Shown here: piece by piece, positions 40,798 through 50,236 of the stretch
Layout: the number at the start of each line of letters is the position of its first letter
Position numbering within the stretch: position 1 is the first letter of the stretch
Origin: Arthrobacter sp. StoSoilB19
Lineage (GTDB): Bacteria > Actinomycetota > Actinomycetes > Actinomycetales > Micrococcaceae
Length of the DNA stretch: 64,000 nucleotides
Direction: 5' to 3'
Assembly: GCF_019977275.1 (NCBI RefSeq)
Contig: NZ_AP024650.1
Coordinates: forward strand, 3,968,001-4,032,000
Translations under genes and position numbers: made by a program
Notes under the pieces: model-generated
Seen by the model: the letters and a program-made list of their open reading frames with translations, nothing else
The model's database searches: none
Told to the model about the DNA's origin: nothing

Positions 40798-42831
40798 CTA
40801 AGGCGCCTTGGGTCGAAGCGCCACCAGCCACCCGGCCCACTCGCGGGCCGCACTGAAGTTCCACGTCTTCGCCCCGCTTGGCCCCGCTGCCGCCTGGATG
40901 CCATCCGCAACTTCGAAGCGGCGCGCACCGGTTTCCACTGCCTGGGACATCCCGGCCGGCGAAGTCAGGGTCACGGAGCTTGAGTTGACGCTCATGCATC
41001 CCACAAGCATCGCGTTCGCGGCCGTGGTGGCCACCGCTGGAATGGTTCCCGACGATGCCGCCGCGCCCGAGCCGGACGTGGCAGCGGTGTCGGGCCCTGA
41101 GGCGCCGGAATACCTGGCGATGCCTCCCCCGCTCGTCGTCGAAGAGGTGGTCCAGGCATAATCCGCCGGCTCGGTCCCGGTGGCGACTTTGTAGTAGCCG
41201 TAGACCTTGGGGTTCGCGATATTGGTCACCGATGCCAGCACTGTCCACCCGGCGGGGACACCTGACGTTGCGATGGTACCGCCCGTGAGGGACACGCAGC
41301 TGACCAGCAGGTCGCCCTGGGCGACATTGGCCGGCTTGGGGATCCTGAGGGTGGTGGTTGCCGTGGTGTTCACGGCCTGGCTCACTGACTCGCGGACGAT
41401 GGTGCCGCCGCCGCCGGTGTTGCCGGAGGTGACGCTCCAGGCCTGCGTGGCCGCCGTGGCGTCCGTATTGCCGGCGGCGTCGGTGGCCCACACGCTGAAG
41501 TTATGCGATGCAACCGCCAGTCCTGAGTACGTCTGTGGCGAGGTGCACGCTGTCCGCGCCGCCCCGTCCAGGCTGCACTGGAAGGTTGAATTGGCCTCAC
41601 TCGAGGTGAATGCGAAGGAGGCACTGGTCGACGTCGTTGTCGCGGGCGGTCCGGAAGTGATGGTTGTCTCGGGCGGCGTGGTGTCCCCCGGCGGAGGCGG
41701 AGTGGAGGTGCCGGCCCCGATCTTCCGGGGGTCGTAGGCCGCATCGACGAGCAGGGCAGGTACGTAGGCGGCTGCGATGGACTGCCATGGTACGAGCTTG
41801 AAGTTCTGCTTGCCGGTGTCGTTGCTGGTGTCCTGGGTGACAAAGAAACCCTGGGGGAACGGGCCCCCAACCCCGAAGTTGGTGACGTCTATGCCGTCCA
41901 TGCCCGTGACAGCATCGATTCCGTTACCGGCCGGGATGGCGAAGGCCCCCAATGGCCGGTTGTCGTCGCGGGAGTAGACGTGGAACCGGTTGGAGCCCTG
42001 GCTTGCTGCCAGCAGGTAGCCGGCGCCCCCGCTGCCGTAGTAGATGCTGATGCCCTTGATGTCCTGGACGATGTCCCCGCCGTTCTCGGTGGTGCTGACA
42101 ACCTTCGTCCCCGCGGTTGAATCCCCGGGTTCAGCCCCGTACCGCCAGATTCCGCCGATATCCTCCTGCGCAATGTAGAGCCGCTTCATCTCGTCGTCGG
42201 CCACCAGGCCCTCGGTGTGGGCGGGGCCGCTTACAGTCCAGCTGCGCACGAGCTTGCCGGTGACCGATCCGGTGGAGCCGTCAAGCTCCCACTGCTCGAC
42301 CTTGCCAACGTCAGTAACGTAGGCAAAGTACTTGCCGGTGTCCGGCGAGTGATAGAAGGAGAACCCGCGGGGTGTGGCGATGTTGGAGGTCGGCGCAAAG
42401 CTGCCCACCTTGGTGAGCGAACGGTCGGCCTCGTTGACCTTGTAGAAGTCAAGGCTCCGGACCCGGTTGCTGACACCCACCAGGCCCACTCGGCTGCTGC
42501 CGAGGGGAAAGTTGTAGCGGACGTCCACATTGTTCATCCGCCCATCGGGGTAATAGAACAGTTCCCGGCCCGACAGGTCATAGACCACCAGACCGTGGCC
42601 ATCCGTGCTCTTGTCCGTGCCGATGATGGTGCTCTTCGACGGGTCGGTGGGATGGATCCAGATCGCTGCGTCGTCCGCAGCGTCCCCCGTTCCGTGCATT
42701 GGGGCAGTTTCCACCGTCGCATTCACCTGTGCCACGGCCGCTTTTGCCGCCGGGGCACCCAGTCCCGCGAGCAGTCCGGACAGCAGTCCGCCTACCGTCA
42801 ATGCGGCAGCCAACCTCGATTTGAGCGTCAC
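40798..42831 (-). CDS. Secreted beta-propeller phytase with C-terminal accessory domains
   Basis: 677-aa exoenzyme. A Sec signal peptide (about 1-31) ends AAKA. The beta-propeller phytase domain (about 35-370) has DDAAIWIHPTDPSKSTIIGT, GLVVYDLSGRE, the calcium-site-type acidic clusters and HTEGLVADDEMKRLYIAQED. A Pro/Thr linker (about 378-392) follows, then an Ig/FN3-like module starting TTPPETTITSGP (to about 470). A further beta-rich domain ends in REWAGWLVALRPK. It hydrolyses phytate to release phosphate outside the cell; the extra modules probably mediate adhesion or substrate targeting. The GTG start follows GGGAGG. Confidence 0.87.
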   Translation of the reverse strand: MTLKSRLAAALTVGGLLSGLLAGLGAPAAKAAVAQVNATVETAPMHGTGDAADDAAIWIHPTDPSKSTIIGTDKSTDGHGLVVYDLSGRELFYYPDGRMNNVDVRYNFPLGSSRVGLVGVSNRVRSLDFYKVNEADRSLTKVGSFAPTSNIATPRGFSFYHSPDTGKYFAYVTDVGKVEQWELDGSTGSVTGKLVRSWTVSGPAHTEGLVADDEMKRLYIAQEDIGGIWRYGAEPGDSTAGTKVVSTTENGGDIVQDIKGISIYYGSGGAGYLLAASQGSNRFHVYSRDDNRPLGAFAIPAGNGIDAVTGMDGIDVTNFGVGGPFPQGFFVTQDTSNDTGKQNFKLVPWQSIAAAYVPALLVDAAYDPRKIGAGTSTPPPPGDTTPPETTITSGPPATTTSTSASFAFTSSEANSTFQCSLDGAARTACTSPQTYSGLAVASHNFSVWATDAAGNTDATAATQAWSVTSGNTGGGGTIVRESVSQAVNTTATTTLRIPKPANVAQGDLLVSCVSLTGGTIATSGVPAGWTVLASVTNIANPKVYGYYKVATGTEPADYAWTTSSTTSGGGIARYSGASGPDTAATSGSGAAASSGTIPAVATTAANAMLVGCMSVNSSSVTLTSPAGMSQAVETGARRFEVADGIQAAAGPSGAKTWNFSAAREWAGWLVALRPKAP

Positions 42832-43059
42832 TCTTGCCTCCCCAATACTGGTTGCCGCACCTATTCGGCGGCAACGGCGGTGTCATGGAACGTCCAGCGA
42901 GGTCAGGAGCCCGGCGCCGGCTGGAGGGCCATCGTATTCCCGGCCGCAGGCAGGGGGGTACGGGGATAGCACCCATACCTTCGGGCCCGCCTTCCGGGGG
43001 CTGCATGACGCGGACCGGGCGTCCGCTCATGCAATGCAGGTTGGGGGTAGCGTTTGGTT

Positions 43060-43878
43060 ATGAGTGCGCAGCAGCCTGAAGACGACGTTTACACGCACGG
43101 CCACCACGAATCGGTGGTCCGCGCCCATGCCGCCCGTACCGCCGAAAACTCCGCGGCGTTTGTCCTCCCGCACCTCACGCCTGGTAAGTCGCTGCTCGAT
43201 GTGGGCTGCGGCCCCGGCACCATCACCTGCGACTTCGCCGCCCTGGTCAGCCCCGGCAAGGTCACGGGCCTGGACCGCTCACCTGACATCATCGCCCAGG
43301 CGCAGGCCCTCGCCACCGAGCGGGAAGTACCCAACGTTGAATTCGTTGCCGGCAACATCTACGACCTCGACTTCGCCGACGAAACGTTCGACGTCGTCCA
43401 CGCCCACCAGGTGCTCCAGCACCTGACCGATCCCGTTGAGGCCCTCAGGGAGATGCGGAGGGTGGCCAAGCCCGGCGGCATCGTGGCAGTGCGCGACGCC
43501 GACTTCCACGGCATGAGCTGGTACCCCGCCATTCCGGAACTGGACGAGTGGATGGACCTGTACCAGCGGATTGCCCGCCGGAACGGTGCAGAACCCGACG
43601 CCGGGCGGCGGCTGGTCAGCTGGGCACAGGCTGCGGGATTCACCGACGTCGCCCCCACCAGCAGCAACTGGCTTTACGCCACCTCGCAGCAGCGGCGCTG
43701 GCAGGCGCGCGTCTGGGGTGAGCGGGTGCTCCACTCAGCCTTCGCCGAGCAGGCGCTGGAGTACGGGTTTGCCAACCCGGCCGACCTTGCCCGTATCTCT
43801 GCAGGCTGGCACCGCTGGGGCTCCACGGACGACGGATGGTTCCTGATCCCAAACGGTGAGGTCATCGCCCGGGCCTGA
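43060..43878 (+). CDS. SAM-dependent methyltransferase (class I)
   Basis: 272-aa enzyme. The SAM motif I is LLDVGCGPGTITCDF (about 46-60), with the acidic motif II in VTGLDRSP. VHAHQVLQHLTDPVEALREM is the UbiE/COQ5-like post-motif segment. I set the start at the ATG 43060 rather than the TTG two codons upstream. The substrate is not deducible; a small-molecule methyltransferase is likely. Monocistronic, with 70 bp to the next gene. Confidence 0.88.
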   Translation: MSAQQPEDDVYTHGHHESVVRAHAARTAENSAAFVLPHLTPGKSLLDVGCGPGTITCDFAALVSPGKVTGLDRSPDIIAQAQALATEREVPNVEFVAGNIYDLDFADETFDVVHAHQVLQHLTDPVEALREMRRVAKPGGIVAVRDADFHGMSWYPAIPELDEWMDLYQRIARRNGAEPDAGRRLVSWAQAAGFTDVAPTSSNWLYATSQQRRWQARVWGERVLHSAFAEQALEYGFANPADLARISAGWHRWGSTDDGWFLIPNGEVIARA

Positions 43879-43948
43879 TCCCTGGTTGCCCAGACAGCAG
43901 CACAGGGACTGAAAAAGGGGCAGCCAATTGCCACCGTAGGATTGTTGA

Positions 43949-44572
43949 GTGCAATTTTCCCTCTGGCTGGCCCTGGCAGGTGCCGGCGCCCTGATCAGCT
44001 TCACCCCGGGCGCCGGGGCCATCAACACCATGAGCAACTCGCTGAACGCGGGGTTCCGCCGGTCCATCTGGGGAATCCTGGGCCAGCAGGCTGCGCTGAT
44101 GGTGCACGTCCTGATCGTGGCCCTGGGCGTCGGGGTGCTGGTGGCCAGTTCCCCCCTTGCCTTCAACGTGATCCGTTACGCGGGCGCGGCCTATCTGGTG
44201 TACCTGGGCATCCGCCAGTTCCTGAGCAAGCCCACGGTGGCCCAGGAGCAGGCAGCTGCCCTTCGTAACGAACCCGCGTGGTCCATTTTCCGGCGCGGCT
44301 TCTGGGTCAATCTGTTGAACCCGAAGGCGATCGTGTTCTTCCTCGCCTTCACTCCCCAGTTCATCCGGCCCGACCTGCCCCTGTTCACCCAGTACGCCGT
44401 GTTGACGGCAACAATCGTTGTCATCGACATCCTGGTGATGTGGTTCTTCTTTGCGGCGGCTGCCAGGTCATTCCAGCGCTTCACCAACACGGAACAGGGC
44501 CAAATGGTCCTCAGCAGGGTGTTCGGTGTCCTGTTCGTGGGTGTGGGTATCCTGCTGGCCCTGATCCACTGA
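43949..44572 (+). CDS. LysE/RhtB-family amino-acid exporter
   Basis: 207-aa membrane protein with about six helices. The N-terminal motif GALISFTPGAGAINTMSNSL is the family signature. FWVNLLNPKAIVFFLAFTPQF is the conserved central motif. The GTG start is preceded by AGGA at 8 bp. It exports amino acids or related metabolites; the specific substrate is unknown. Confidence 0.92.
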   Translation: MQFSLWLALAGAGALISFTPGAGAINTMSNSLNAGFRRSIWGILGQQAALMVHVLIVALGVGVLVASSPLAFNVIRYAGAAYLVYLGIRQFLSKPTVAQEQAAALRNEPAWSIFRRGFWVNLLNPKAIVFFLAFTPQFIRPDLPLFTQYAVLTATIVVIDILVMWFFFAAAARSFQRFTNTEQGQMVLSRVFGVLFVGVGILLALIH

Positions 44573-44706
44573 ACCAGGTACCCACCAAACTCGGCACCAG
44601 CGTGTGACGTACCCATTCGGGCGTTAGTCATGCATCTTTACAAACCCGTAAAACTTTGTGAACAGGCGGCTAGCCAAGAGCGTTCGGAAGCGCGCATGCT
44701 TAGGGC

Positions 44707-45240
44707 ATGAACTCAGCGTCGAGCGCATATCGCGTCATCACCGTCTGCACGGGCAATATCTGCCGGTCCCCCATGGCCGAGCTCATGCTCAAGGCAGCGC
44801 TTGAACGCGAGGGCCTTGACGGCCTGGTGGAGGTGGACTCCGCCGGCACCACCGGTTACGAAGCGGGCCGGCCCATTGATCCCCGCGCCGCCCGCCGGCT
44901 CGCCGCAACCCAGCTGGCCTCGGACCACCACGTGGCCCGCGAGTGGGAACCCGGGTGGTTCCGCGAGCGCGACCTGATCCTGGCCCTGGACATCGACCAC
45001 TACGCGTGGCTCACCGAGGCGGCGCCGGACCAGGAATCCCTGGACAAGATCCGGATGCTCCGCAGCTTCGATCCCACCATGGCGGAGCGGGACCGCCTGG
45101 ATCAGGGCATCGAGGACCCCTGGTACGGCGGCCACGCGGATTTCGACGCCGTCTGGCACCAGATCCATGCAGCCCTGCCCGGCCTGGTCCAGCACATCAG
45201 GTCCGCGGTCCTTCGGAACACCCAGCTGCAGCCGCACTAG
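44707..45240 (+). CDS. Low-molecular-weight protein-tyrosine phosphatase
   Basis: 177-aa phosphatase. The P-loop is VCTGNICRSPMAE with nucleophile C14 and R20; the general-acid Asp is D137 in IEDPWYGG. It dephosphorylates phosphotyrosine or low-molecular phosphoesters in the cytosol. Single gene with no visible kinase partner nearby. Confidence 0.93.
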   Translation: MNSASSAYRVITVCTGNICRSPMAELMLKAALEREGLDGLVEVDSAGTTGYEAGRPIDPRAARRLAATQLASDHHVAREWEPGWFRERDLILALDIDHYAWLTEAAPDQESLDKIRMLRSFDPTMAERDRLDQGIEDPWYGGHADFDAVWHQIHAALPGLVQHIRSAVLRNTQLQPH

Positions 45241-45581
45241 GCACCAAAAACTCTTCAAGCGACGGTGCAATCCAGCGGCACCAGGAGTATTTTCTTGCTG
45301 CCTGGACGGCCTTCCCAGCACATCCGGCAAGTACGCGCGGCTCCTCGCCACACTGGAAGAGGCAGAGTCTCCGGCTGGGCGACATGGTCCGACAAGGACC
45401 GCGCCCTGAAGCGTGCAGGCATCGTGCATGCCGGCGCCAACGCAGGCTGGCGAGGGCAGGGGCTGTCCTGCTGCTGGTGAGCGGGTTCCTGGGCGGCCAC
45501 CTGAGCAGCGGCCGTCACGCATCGGCGCAGCAACTGCCCCGCGGGTGAAAGGGTGCAACGGAAAACGGTACGCTCTAGTCC
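45241..45581. other. Intergenic region, no supported gene
   Basis: 341 bp between the phosphatase and the kinase-PabB fusion. Open frames are short and lack a ribosome-binding site or a recognisable motif. I see no strong hairpin and no RNA gene. Confidence 0.6.
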
Positions 45582-47651
45582 ATGAGCCCACCCCCCGTCA
45601 TCATCGCCATCGACGGGCGCTCCGGCGCAGGCAAGACCACCCTCGCCGTCGAGCTCGCGGCCCGGCTCCGGGCGCACCACAAGGTCTCGCTGTTCCACCT
45701 TGAGGACATCTACCCGGGCTGGGACGGACTGGCGGCGGGCATTGAACGCTACGTCTCCACGGTCCTCACCCCGCTGAGCCGGGGGCAGGCGGCCTCCTGG
45801 ACCAGCTGGGACTGGGCTAACCACTACGACGGCGGCGCCCGGGTGACGCTGCCTGCGGAGATCGTCATCGTTGAGGGAGTGGGGGCCGCCGCCGAGGCCG
45901 CCCGCCCCATGCTGGGCGCGGTGATCTGGGCGGAATCCCCGGACGACGTCCGGCGGACCCGGGCACTGGAGCGCGACGGCGCAACATATGAACCGTACTG
46001 GGACCTGTGGGCAGCCCAGGAGGAAGAGTGGCTGGGCCGCGACGACGTCCCCGGCCACGCGGACCTCCGCGTCCGGAACCTCGCCGACGGCTCAGCCCCC
46101 GCGGACCTCCTCCAGCTCCTCCCCTACCTGCCCGCCCTGGCTCCGGTCCTCGCCCCCGAGTTGTCAGCCCGCCGCGGCCTTCGCCTTCATGCCGAGCGCA
46201 TTGAAGCCGCCCCGGACGCACCCACCCTGTTCCACTCACTGTATGGCGGCTCTGGCAACGCCGTCTGGCTGGACTCCTCCAACACAGGCAGCGGACCGGA
46301 CAGCACGGATCCTGTACAGCGGACTGCCGCAGAGCGCAGCCGGTTCAGCATCATGGCGGACGACGGCGGCACATTCGGCCAGTGCGTCACGCACCGTGGC
46401 GGTGTGAGCCGGATCAGCGCCGGCTCGTCCACTGCCAACGTTCCCGGCCCCTTCTTCCGCTGGCTCGACACCGTCTGGGGCCGCCGGGCGGTGCGGACCC
46501 CCGAGGGCTACCCCGGCGAATTCACCCTGGGCTGGCTGGGCTGCCTGGGGTATGAGCTGAAACGCGAAACCGGCGGCAGCGATCTTTCCGCGCCCACGCC
46601 GGACGCAGCCCTGATCTTCGCGGGCCGAGCGGTGGTCCTGGACCACGCCGAAGGCACGGCCTGGCTCCTGGCCCTGGAGGCACCGGACGCCGGCGGGTGG
46701 CTGGTGGAGGCGCGGGCAGCCGTGGAAACCGCCGCGGACCCAACGCAGGAAGCCGGCGGCAGCACCGGCGTCGTGCGTCCCACCACACCGCCCACTTTCC
46801 GCAGCCGGGACACCGGGGAACGGTACCGGGAGAAGATTGCCGCCGCACAGCATCAGATCGCCCAGGGAAACACCTACGAAGTGTGCCTGACCACCACCCT
46901 CGAAGCCACTGTCCCGGCCGGCTCGCTGGATCCATGGGCCACCTACCTGTCGCTCCGCAGCAGGAACCCGGCCCCGTTCGCCAGTTACCTCCGGCTGGGA
47001 AACGTTGCCGTGGCCAGCACCTCGCCCGAGCGGTTCCTGAAGATAGGGTCCGACGGCGGAATGCGCGCCGAACCGATCAAGGGCACCCGGCGCCGGGCTG
47101 CCGACCCGCAGGAGGACAGCCGCCTGCGGACGGACCTGGCCACCTCCGTCAAGGACAGGGCCGAGAACATCATGATCGTGGACCTGCTGCGCAACGACCT
47201 CAGCCACTTTGCCATGCCTGGCTCCGTTACGGTCAGCAGGCTTTGCGCCATCGAGAGCTACGCCACCGTCCACCAGATGGTCAGCACCATCGACGCCCAC
47301 CTCCTGCCCGGAGCACCACGGGCAGAGGCGGTGGCGGCCTGCTTCCCGGCCGGCTCCATGACGGGGGCTCCGAAGATCAGCACCATGGCCATCCTTGACG
47401 ACCTGGAGGCAGGGCCGCGGGGGCTCTATTCAGGTGCCATCGGCTACTTCTCGCTCAACGCGGCGGCGGATCTCGCCGTCGCCATCAGGACCCTGGTGGT
47501 CAGCACGGCTGGCGACGGAACCGCGGAACTGTCGCTCGGCGTCGGCGGTGCCATCACCTCGGACTCCGACCCGGACGACGAATATGAGGAGATCCGCACC
47601 AAGGCCTACGGGGTGCTCTCCACCCTGGGGGCGGAGTTTCCCGAAGACTGA
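45582..47651 (+). CDS. pabB: Fusion: P-loop nucleoside-kinase-like domain + aminodeoxychorismate synthase component I
   Basis: 689-aa fusion. Residues about 1-190 form a small P-loop kinase of the uridine-kinase type, with Walker A GRSGAGKTT (12-20) and IVIVEGVGA as the Walker B-like strand. Residues about 210-689 are a chorismate-binding PabB: EPIKGTRRR with K500, TDLATSVKDRAENIMIVDLL and FPAGSMTGAPKISTM. The PIKGT motif distinguishes PabB from anthranilate synthase (PIAGT). It makes 4-amino-4-deoxychorismate for folate with a glutaminase partner not encoded here. The kinase role is unknown. A PabC-like gene lies 1.6 kb on. Confidence 0.9.
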   Translation: MSPPPVIIAIDGRSGAGKTTLAVELAARLRAHHKVSLFHLEDIYPGWDGLAAGIERYVSTVLTPLSRGQAASWTSWDWANHYDGGARVTLPAEIVIVEGVGAAAEAARPMLGAVIWAESPDDVRRTRALERDGATYEPYWDLWAAQEEEWLGRDDVPGHADLRVRNLADGSAPADLLQLLPYLPALAPVLAPELSARRGLRLHAERIEAAPDAPTLFHSLYGGSGNAVWLDSSNTGSGPDSTDPVQRTAAERSRFSIMADDGGTFGQCVTHRGGVSRISAGSSTANVPGPFFRWLDTVWGRRAVRTPEGYPGEFTLGWLGCLGYELKRETGGSDLSAPTPDAALIFAGRAVVLDHAEGTAWLLALEAPDAGGWLVEARAAVETAADPTQEAGGSTGVVRPTTPPTFRSRDTGERYREKIAAAQHQIAQGNTYEVCLTTTLEATVPAGSLDPWATYLSLRSRNPAPFASYLRLGNVAVASTSPERFLKIGSDGGMRAEPIKGTRRRAADPQEDSRLRTDLATSVKDRAENIMIVDLLRNDLSHFAMPGSVTVSRLCAIESYATVHQMVSTIDAHLLPGAPRAEAVAACFPAGSMTGAPKISTMAILDDLEAGPRGLYSGAIGYFSLNAAADLAVAIRTLVVSTAGDGTAELSLGVGGAITSDSDPDDEYEEIRTKAYGVLSTLGAEFPED

Positions 47652-47677
47652 CCCGGGTTTAGGGAGGCACGGCCGTC

Positions 47678-49153
47678 CTACTGCACCGTGGCCGTCAGCC
47701 GTGCCACGTTGTCCACATAGCGCGCGGCGAGCGGCCGGTTCAGCCAGTCTGCCAGCTTCAGCTCATGGGAGATGTCCCGGTAGGTGTCCTCCACCGCCCG
47801 CATCTTGTTCACGATGTCCTCGCCCAGGAGCATCACGGAGACCTCGAGGTTCAGCGAGAAGGACCTCATGTCCATGTTGCTGGAACCCAGGACGGCCACC
47901 TCGTCGTCGATGGTGAAGTGCTTGGCGTGCAGCACGAACGGCGCCTTGTAGAGGTAGATCCGCACACCGGCCTCAAGGAGCGCCTCATAGTAGGAGCGCT
48001 GGGCGTGGTGGACCAGGAACTGGTCGCCCTTCTCGGACACGAACAGCTCCACGTCGACGCCGCGCTGCGCTGCCGTGGTGATGGCGTACAGCAGTGAATC
48101 GTCCGGAACGAAATAGGGGCTGCAAATGGAGATCCGGTGCTGCGCGGAGTAGATGAGCGTGTTGAAGAGCCGGAGGTTGTTTTCCGTGATGAACCCGGGA
48201 CCGCTGGGCACCACCTGGGCCGTGACGTGGCCGGGCTCCGGATTCGCGGGGAGCTGCAACTGGTGTTCCAGGGATTCGTCGGTCTCGCTCAGCCAGTCGG
48301 TGGCGAAGACGACGTTCAGGGTGGTCACGATGGGCCCGCGCAGGCACGCCATCAGCTCCACCCACTCGCGGCCGGCCTTGCGGTGGCGCGGGTTGTTGTA
48401 GGACGGCTCGATCAGGTTCTGCGACCCCGTGAAGGCGATTTCGCCGTCGATCACCATGATCTTGCGGTGGTTGCGCAGGTCCGGCCGGCGCCACTGGCCA
48501 TGGATGGGCAGGAGGGGAAGCATCCGCTTCCACTGGATCTTGCCGGCCCTCAGGCGCTTCAGCAGCTTCCGGTAGCCCTTGATGCGCAGCGTGCCGATGT
48601 GGTCGAACAGGAGCCGCACTTCCACGCCCCGCTCGGCGGCCTCTTCCATGGCCGTGAGCAGGTCGTTGGTGACGTGGTCGGAGCTCATGATGTAGAACTC
48701 GGCGTTGACGAACTTCTTCGCCTTCCGCACCGCGTGGGTCATGGCCAGGATGGAATCCGGGTAGCCGGGGATGAGGTCAACGGAGTTGTTGTCCACCATG
48801 GGCAGCGAACCCAGGGTGCGGTTGAGCTCGGCGGCGGACTTGACCCACTCGGGGCCGGGGTAGTCGCTGTCCACGTCCGAGAGGGCGGTGATGCCGGCCC
48901 GCACCCGGTCGTTGACCTGCTCCTGCTGGGCGCGGCGGCGGCTGGACAGCTGGAAGTTTCCAAACAGCAGGAACAGCGCGATGCCCACGAATGGGATAAA
49001 GAAGATGCCCAGGAGCCAGGCCATCGCCGTGGTGGGCCGCCTGTTGCCGGGAATGATGCCCAGTGCCAGGACCCTGATGACAAGGTCGGCGAAGCCCAGG
49101 AGCACCACAACCCACGTCGGCGCGGTGCCGGCAAGCGAAAAAGGCCACAACAC
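47678..49153 (-). CDS. cls: Cardiolipin synthase (phospholipase D family)
   Basis: 491-aa membrane enzyme that condenses phosphatidylglycerol units to cardiolipin. It has two N-terminal helices (about 12-35 and 43-65). Two HKD motifs follow: HRKIMVIDG (H229, K231, D236) and HAKHFTIDD (H409, K411, D416). The length is typical of ClsA. The GTG start has GGGAG upstream. Convergent with the kinase-PabB gene. Confidence 0.92.
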   Translation of the reverse strand: MLWPFSLAGTAPTWVVVLLGFADLVIRVLALGIIPGNRRPTTAMAWLLGIFFIPFVGIALFLLFGNFQLSSRRRAQQEQVNDRVRAGITALSDVDSDYPGPEWVKSAAELNRTLGSLPMVDNNSVDLIPGYPDSILAMTHAVRKAKKFVNAEFYIMSSDHVTNDLLTAMEEAAERGVEVRLLFDHIGTLRIKGYRKLLKRLRAGKIQWKRMLPLLPIHGQWRRPDLRNHRKIMVIDGEIAFTGSQNLIEPSYNNPRHRKAGREWVELMACLRGPIVTTLNVVFATDWLSETDESLEHQLQLPANPEPGHVTAQVVPSGPGFITENNLRLFNTLIYSAQHRISICSPYFVPDDSLLYAITTAAQRGVDVELFVSEKGDQFLVHHAQRSYYEALLEAGVRIYLYKAPFVLHAKHFTIDDEVAVLGSSNMDMRSFSLNLEVSVMLLGEDIVNKMRAVEDTYRDISHELKLADWLNRPLAARYVDNVARLTATVQ

Positions 49154-49247
49154 GTCAATAACTCCCGGGGAGGTTGGGCCCCGGGGAACGGTTTCCGGCC
49201 GGGGCGCTCTGCCCAGCTTATCCGCGGTGCCGCACTAAGCTGGTGCC

Positions 49248-50177
49248 ATGAGCTCTCCAGCCCCCGTGGTTCTCGTTTTCCTTGACCCCGCCTTCCCCGA
49301 CGGCAGGGTGGCGGATGCCTCCCAGCCCCAGCTGCTGGTCACGGACCTTGGCGTCACGCGCGGTGACGGCGTGTTCGAAACCATGCTGGCCGTTGGGGGA
49401 ACGGTGCGGAAGATGCAGGCCCACCTGGACCGGCTTGCCGGATCCGCCGCGGCGCTGGACCTGGACATCCCGGACCAGGATGTGTGGCGGCGCGCCATTG
49501 CCGCTGCCGTTGCCCGGCACCGTTCGGAGAACCCGCCGGCAGACCCGGCGGCAGATGAACTGGTGGTCAAACTGGTGGTGACCCGCGGCGTGGAAGGCGC
49601 GCCCGCCCCCACGGCCTGGGTCCAGGCCTCACCGGCCGGAGCTGCCGCCCGCCGCCAGCGGGAAACGGGCGTCGACGTCATCCTCCTTGACCGCGGCTAC
49701 GACAGTGAGGTGGCCGAACGGGCACCCTGGCTGCTTCTGGGCGCCAAGACGCTCTCCTACGCCGTCAACATGGCAGCGCTGCGCCACGCGCATAAACAGG
49801 GCGCCGACGACGTCATCTTCACGTCCTCCGATGGCCGGGTCCTGGAAGGGCCCACCTCCACGGTGCTGCTGGCGCATGTGGAGAAGTCCGACGACGGCAC
49901 AACAGTGAAGCGCCTCATCACACCACAGCTGGACAGCGGCATCCTGCCTGGAACGTCACAGGGGGCTCTCTTTGCTGCCGCCAAGGCGGCGGGCTGGGAA
50001 CTGGGCTACGGGCCGCTGGTGCCACAGGACCTCCTGGACGCAGACGCGGTCTGGCTGATCTCCAGTGTCCGCCTGCTGGCGCCCGTGAACCGGATTGACG
50101 GCAGGGAGATCGGCACCCCGTCTGTGCAAAAGGAACTGACCACCGAACTGAGCGGACTTTTCGCCGGCATCCATTAG
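49248..50177 (+). CDS. pabC: Class IV aminotransferase-fold enzyme, probable aminodeoxychorismate lyase
   Basis: 309-aa PLP protein of fold type IV. The PLP lysine is K167 in LGAKTLSYAVN, and GRVLEGPTSTVLL is the phosphate-binding segment. VTRGDGVFETMLAV near the N-terminus is characteristic of PabC/BCAT proteins. It is likely to convert aminodeoxychorismate to 4-aminobenzoate plus pyruvate, partnering the PabB fusion across the intervening cls. A D-amino-acid or branched-chain aminotransferase cannot be excluded from sequence alone. Confidence 0.85.
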   Translation: MSSPAPVVLVFLDPAFPDGRVADASQPQLLVTDLGVTRGDGVFETMLAVGGTVRKMQAHLDRLAGSAAALDLDIPDQDVWRRAIAAAVARHRSENPPADPAADELVVKLVVTRGVEGAPAPTAWVQASPAGAAARRQRETGVDVILLDRGYDSEVAERAPWLLLGAKTLSYAVNMAALRHAHKQGADDVIFTSSDGRVLEGPTSTVLLAHVEKSDDGTTVKRLITPQLDSGILPGTSQGALFAAAKAAGWELGYGPLVPQDLLDADAVWLISSVRLLAPVNRIDGREIGTPSVQKELTTELSGLFAGIH

Positions 50178-50236
50178 CCCGCAACAGGCAGGGCCGGCCC
50201 TTTTCCCGCCCCGGCATCACCCGTAAGGTGTGCACC

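Noticed and set aside
42851..42875. GTTGCCGC / GCGGCAAC stem with 9-nt loop upstream of the phytase.
   Set aside because: Short and G/C-rich, common by chance at this composition; no link to a known phosphate operator seen.
45395..45548. Plus-strand frame with a signal-peptide-like segment (AGAVLLLVSGFLGG) in the gap before the kinase-PabB fusion.
   Set aside because: Preceded only by Arg/His-rich shadow-like sequence, lacks RBS and ends without a mature domain.
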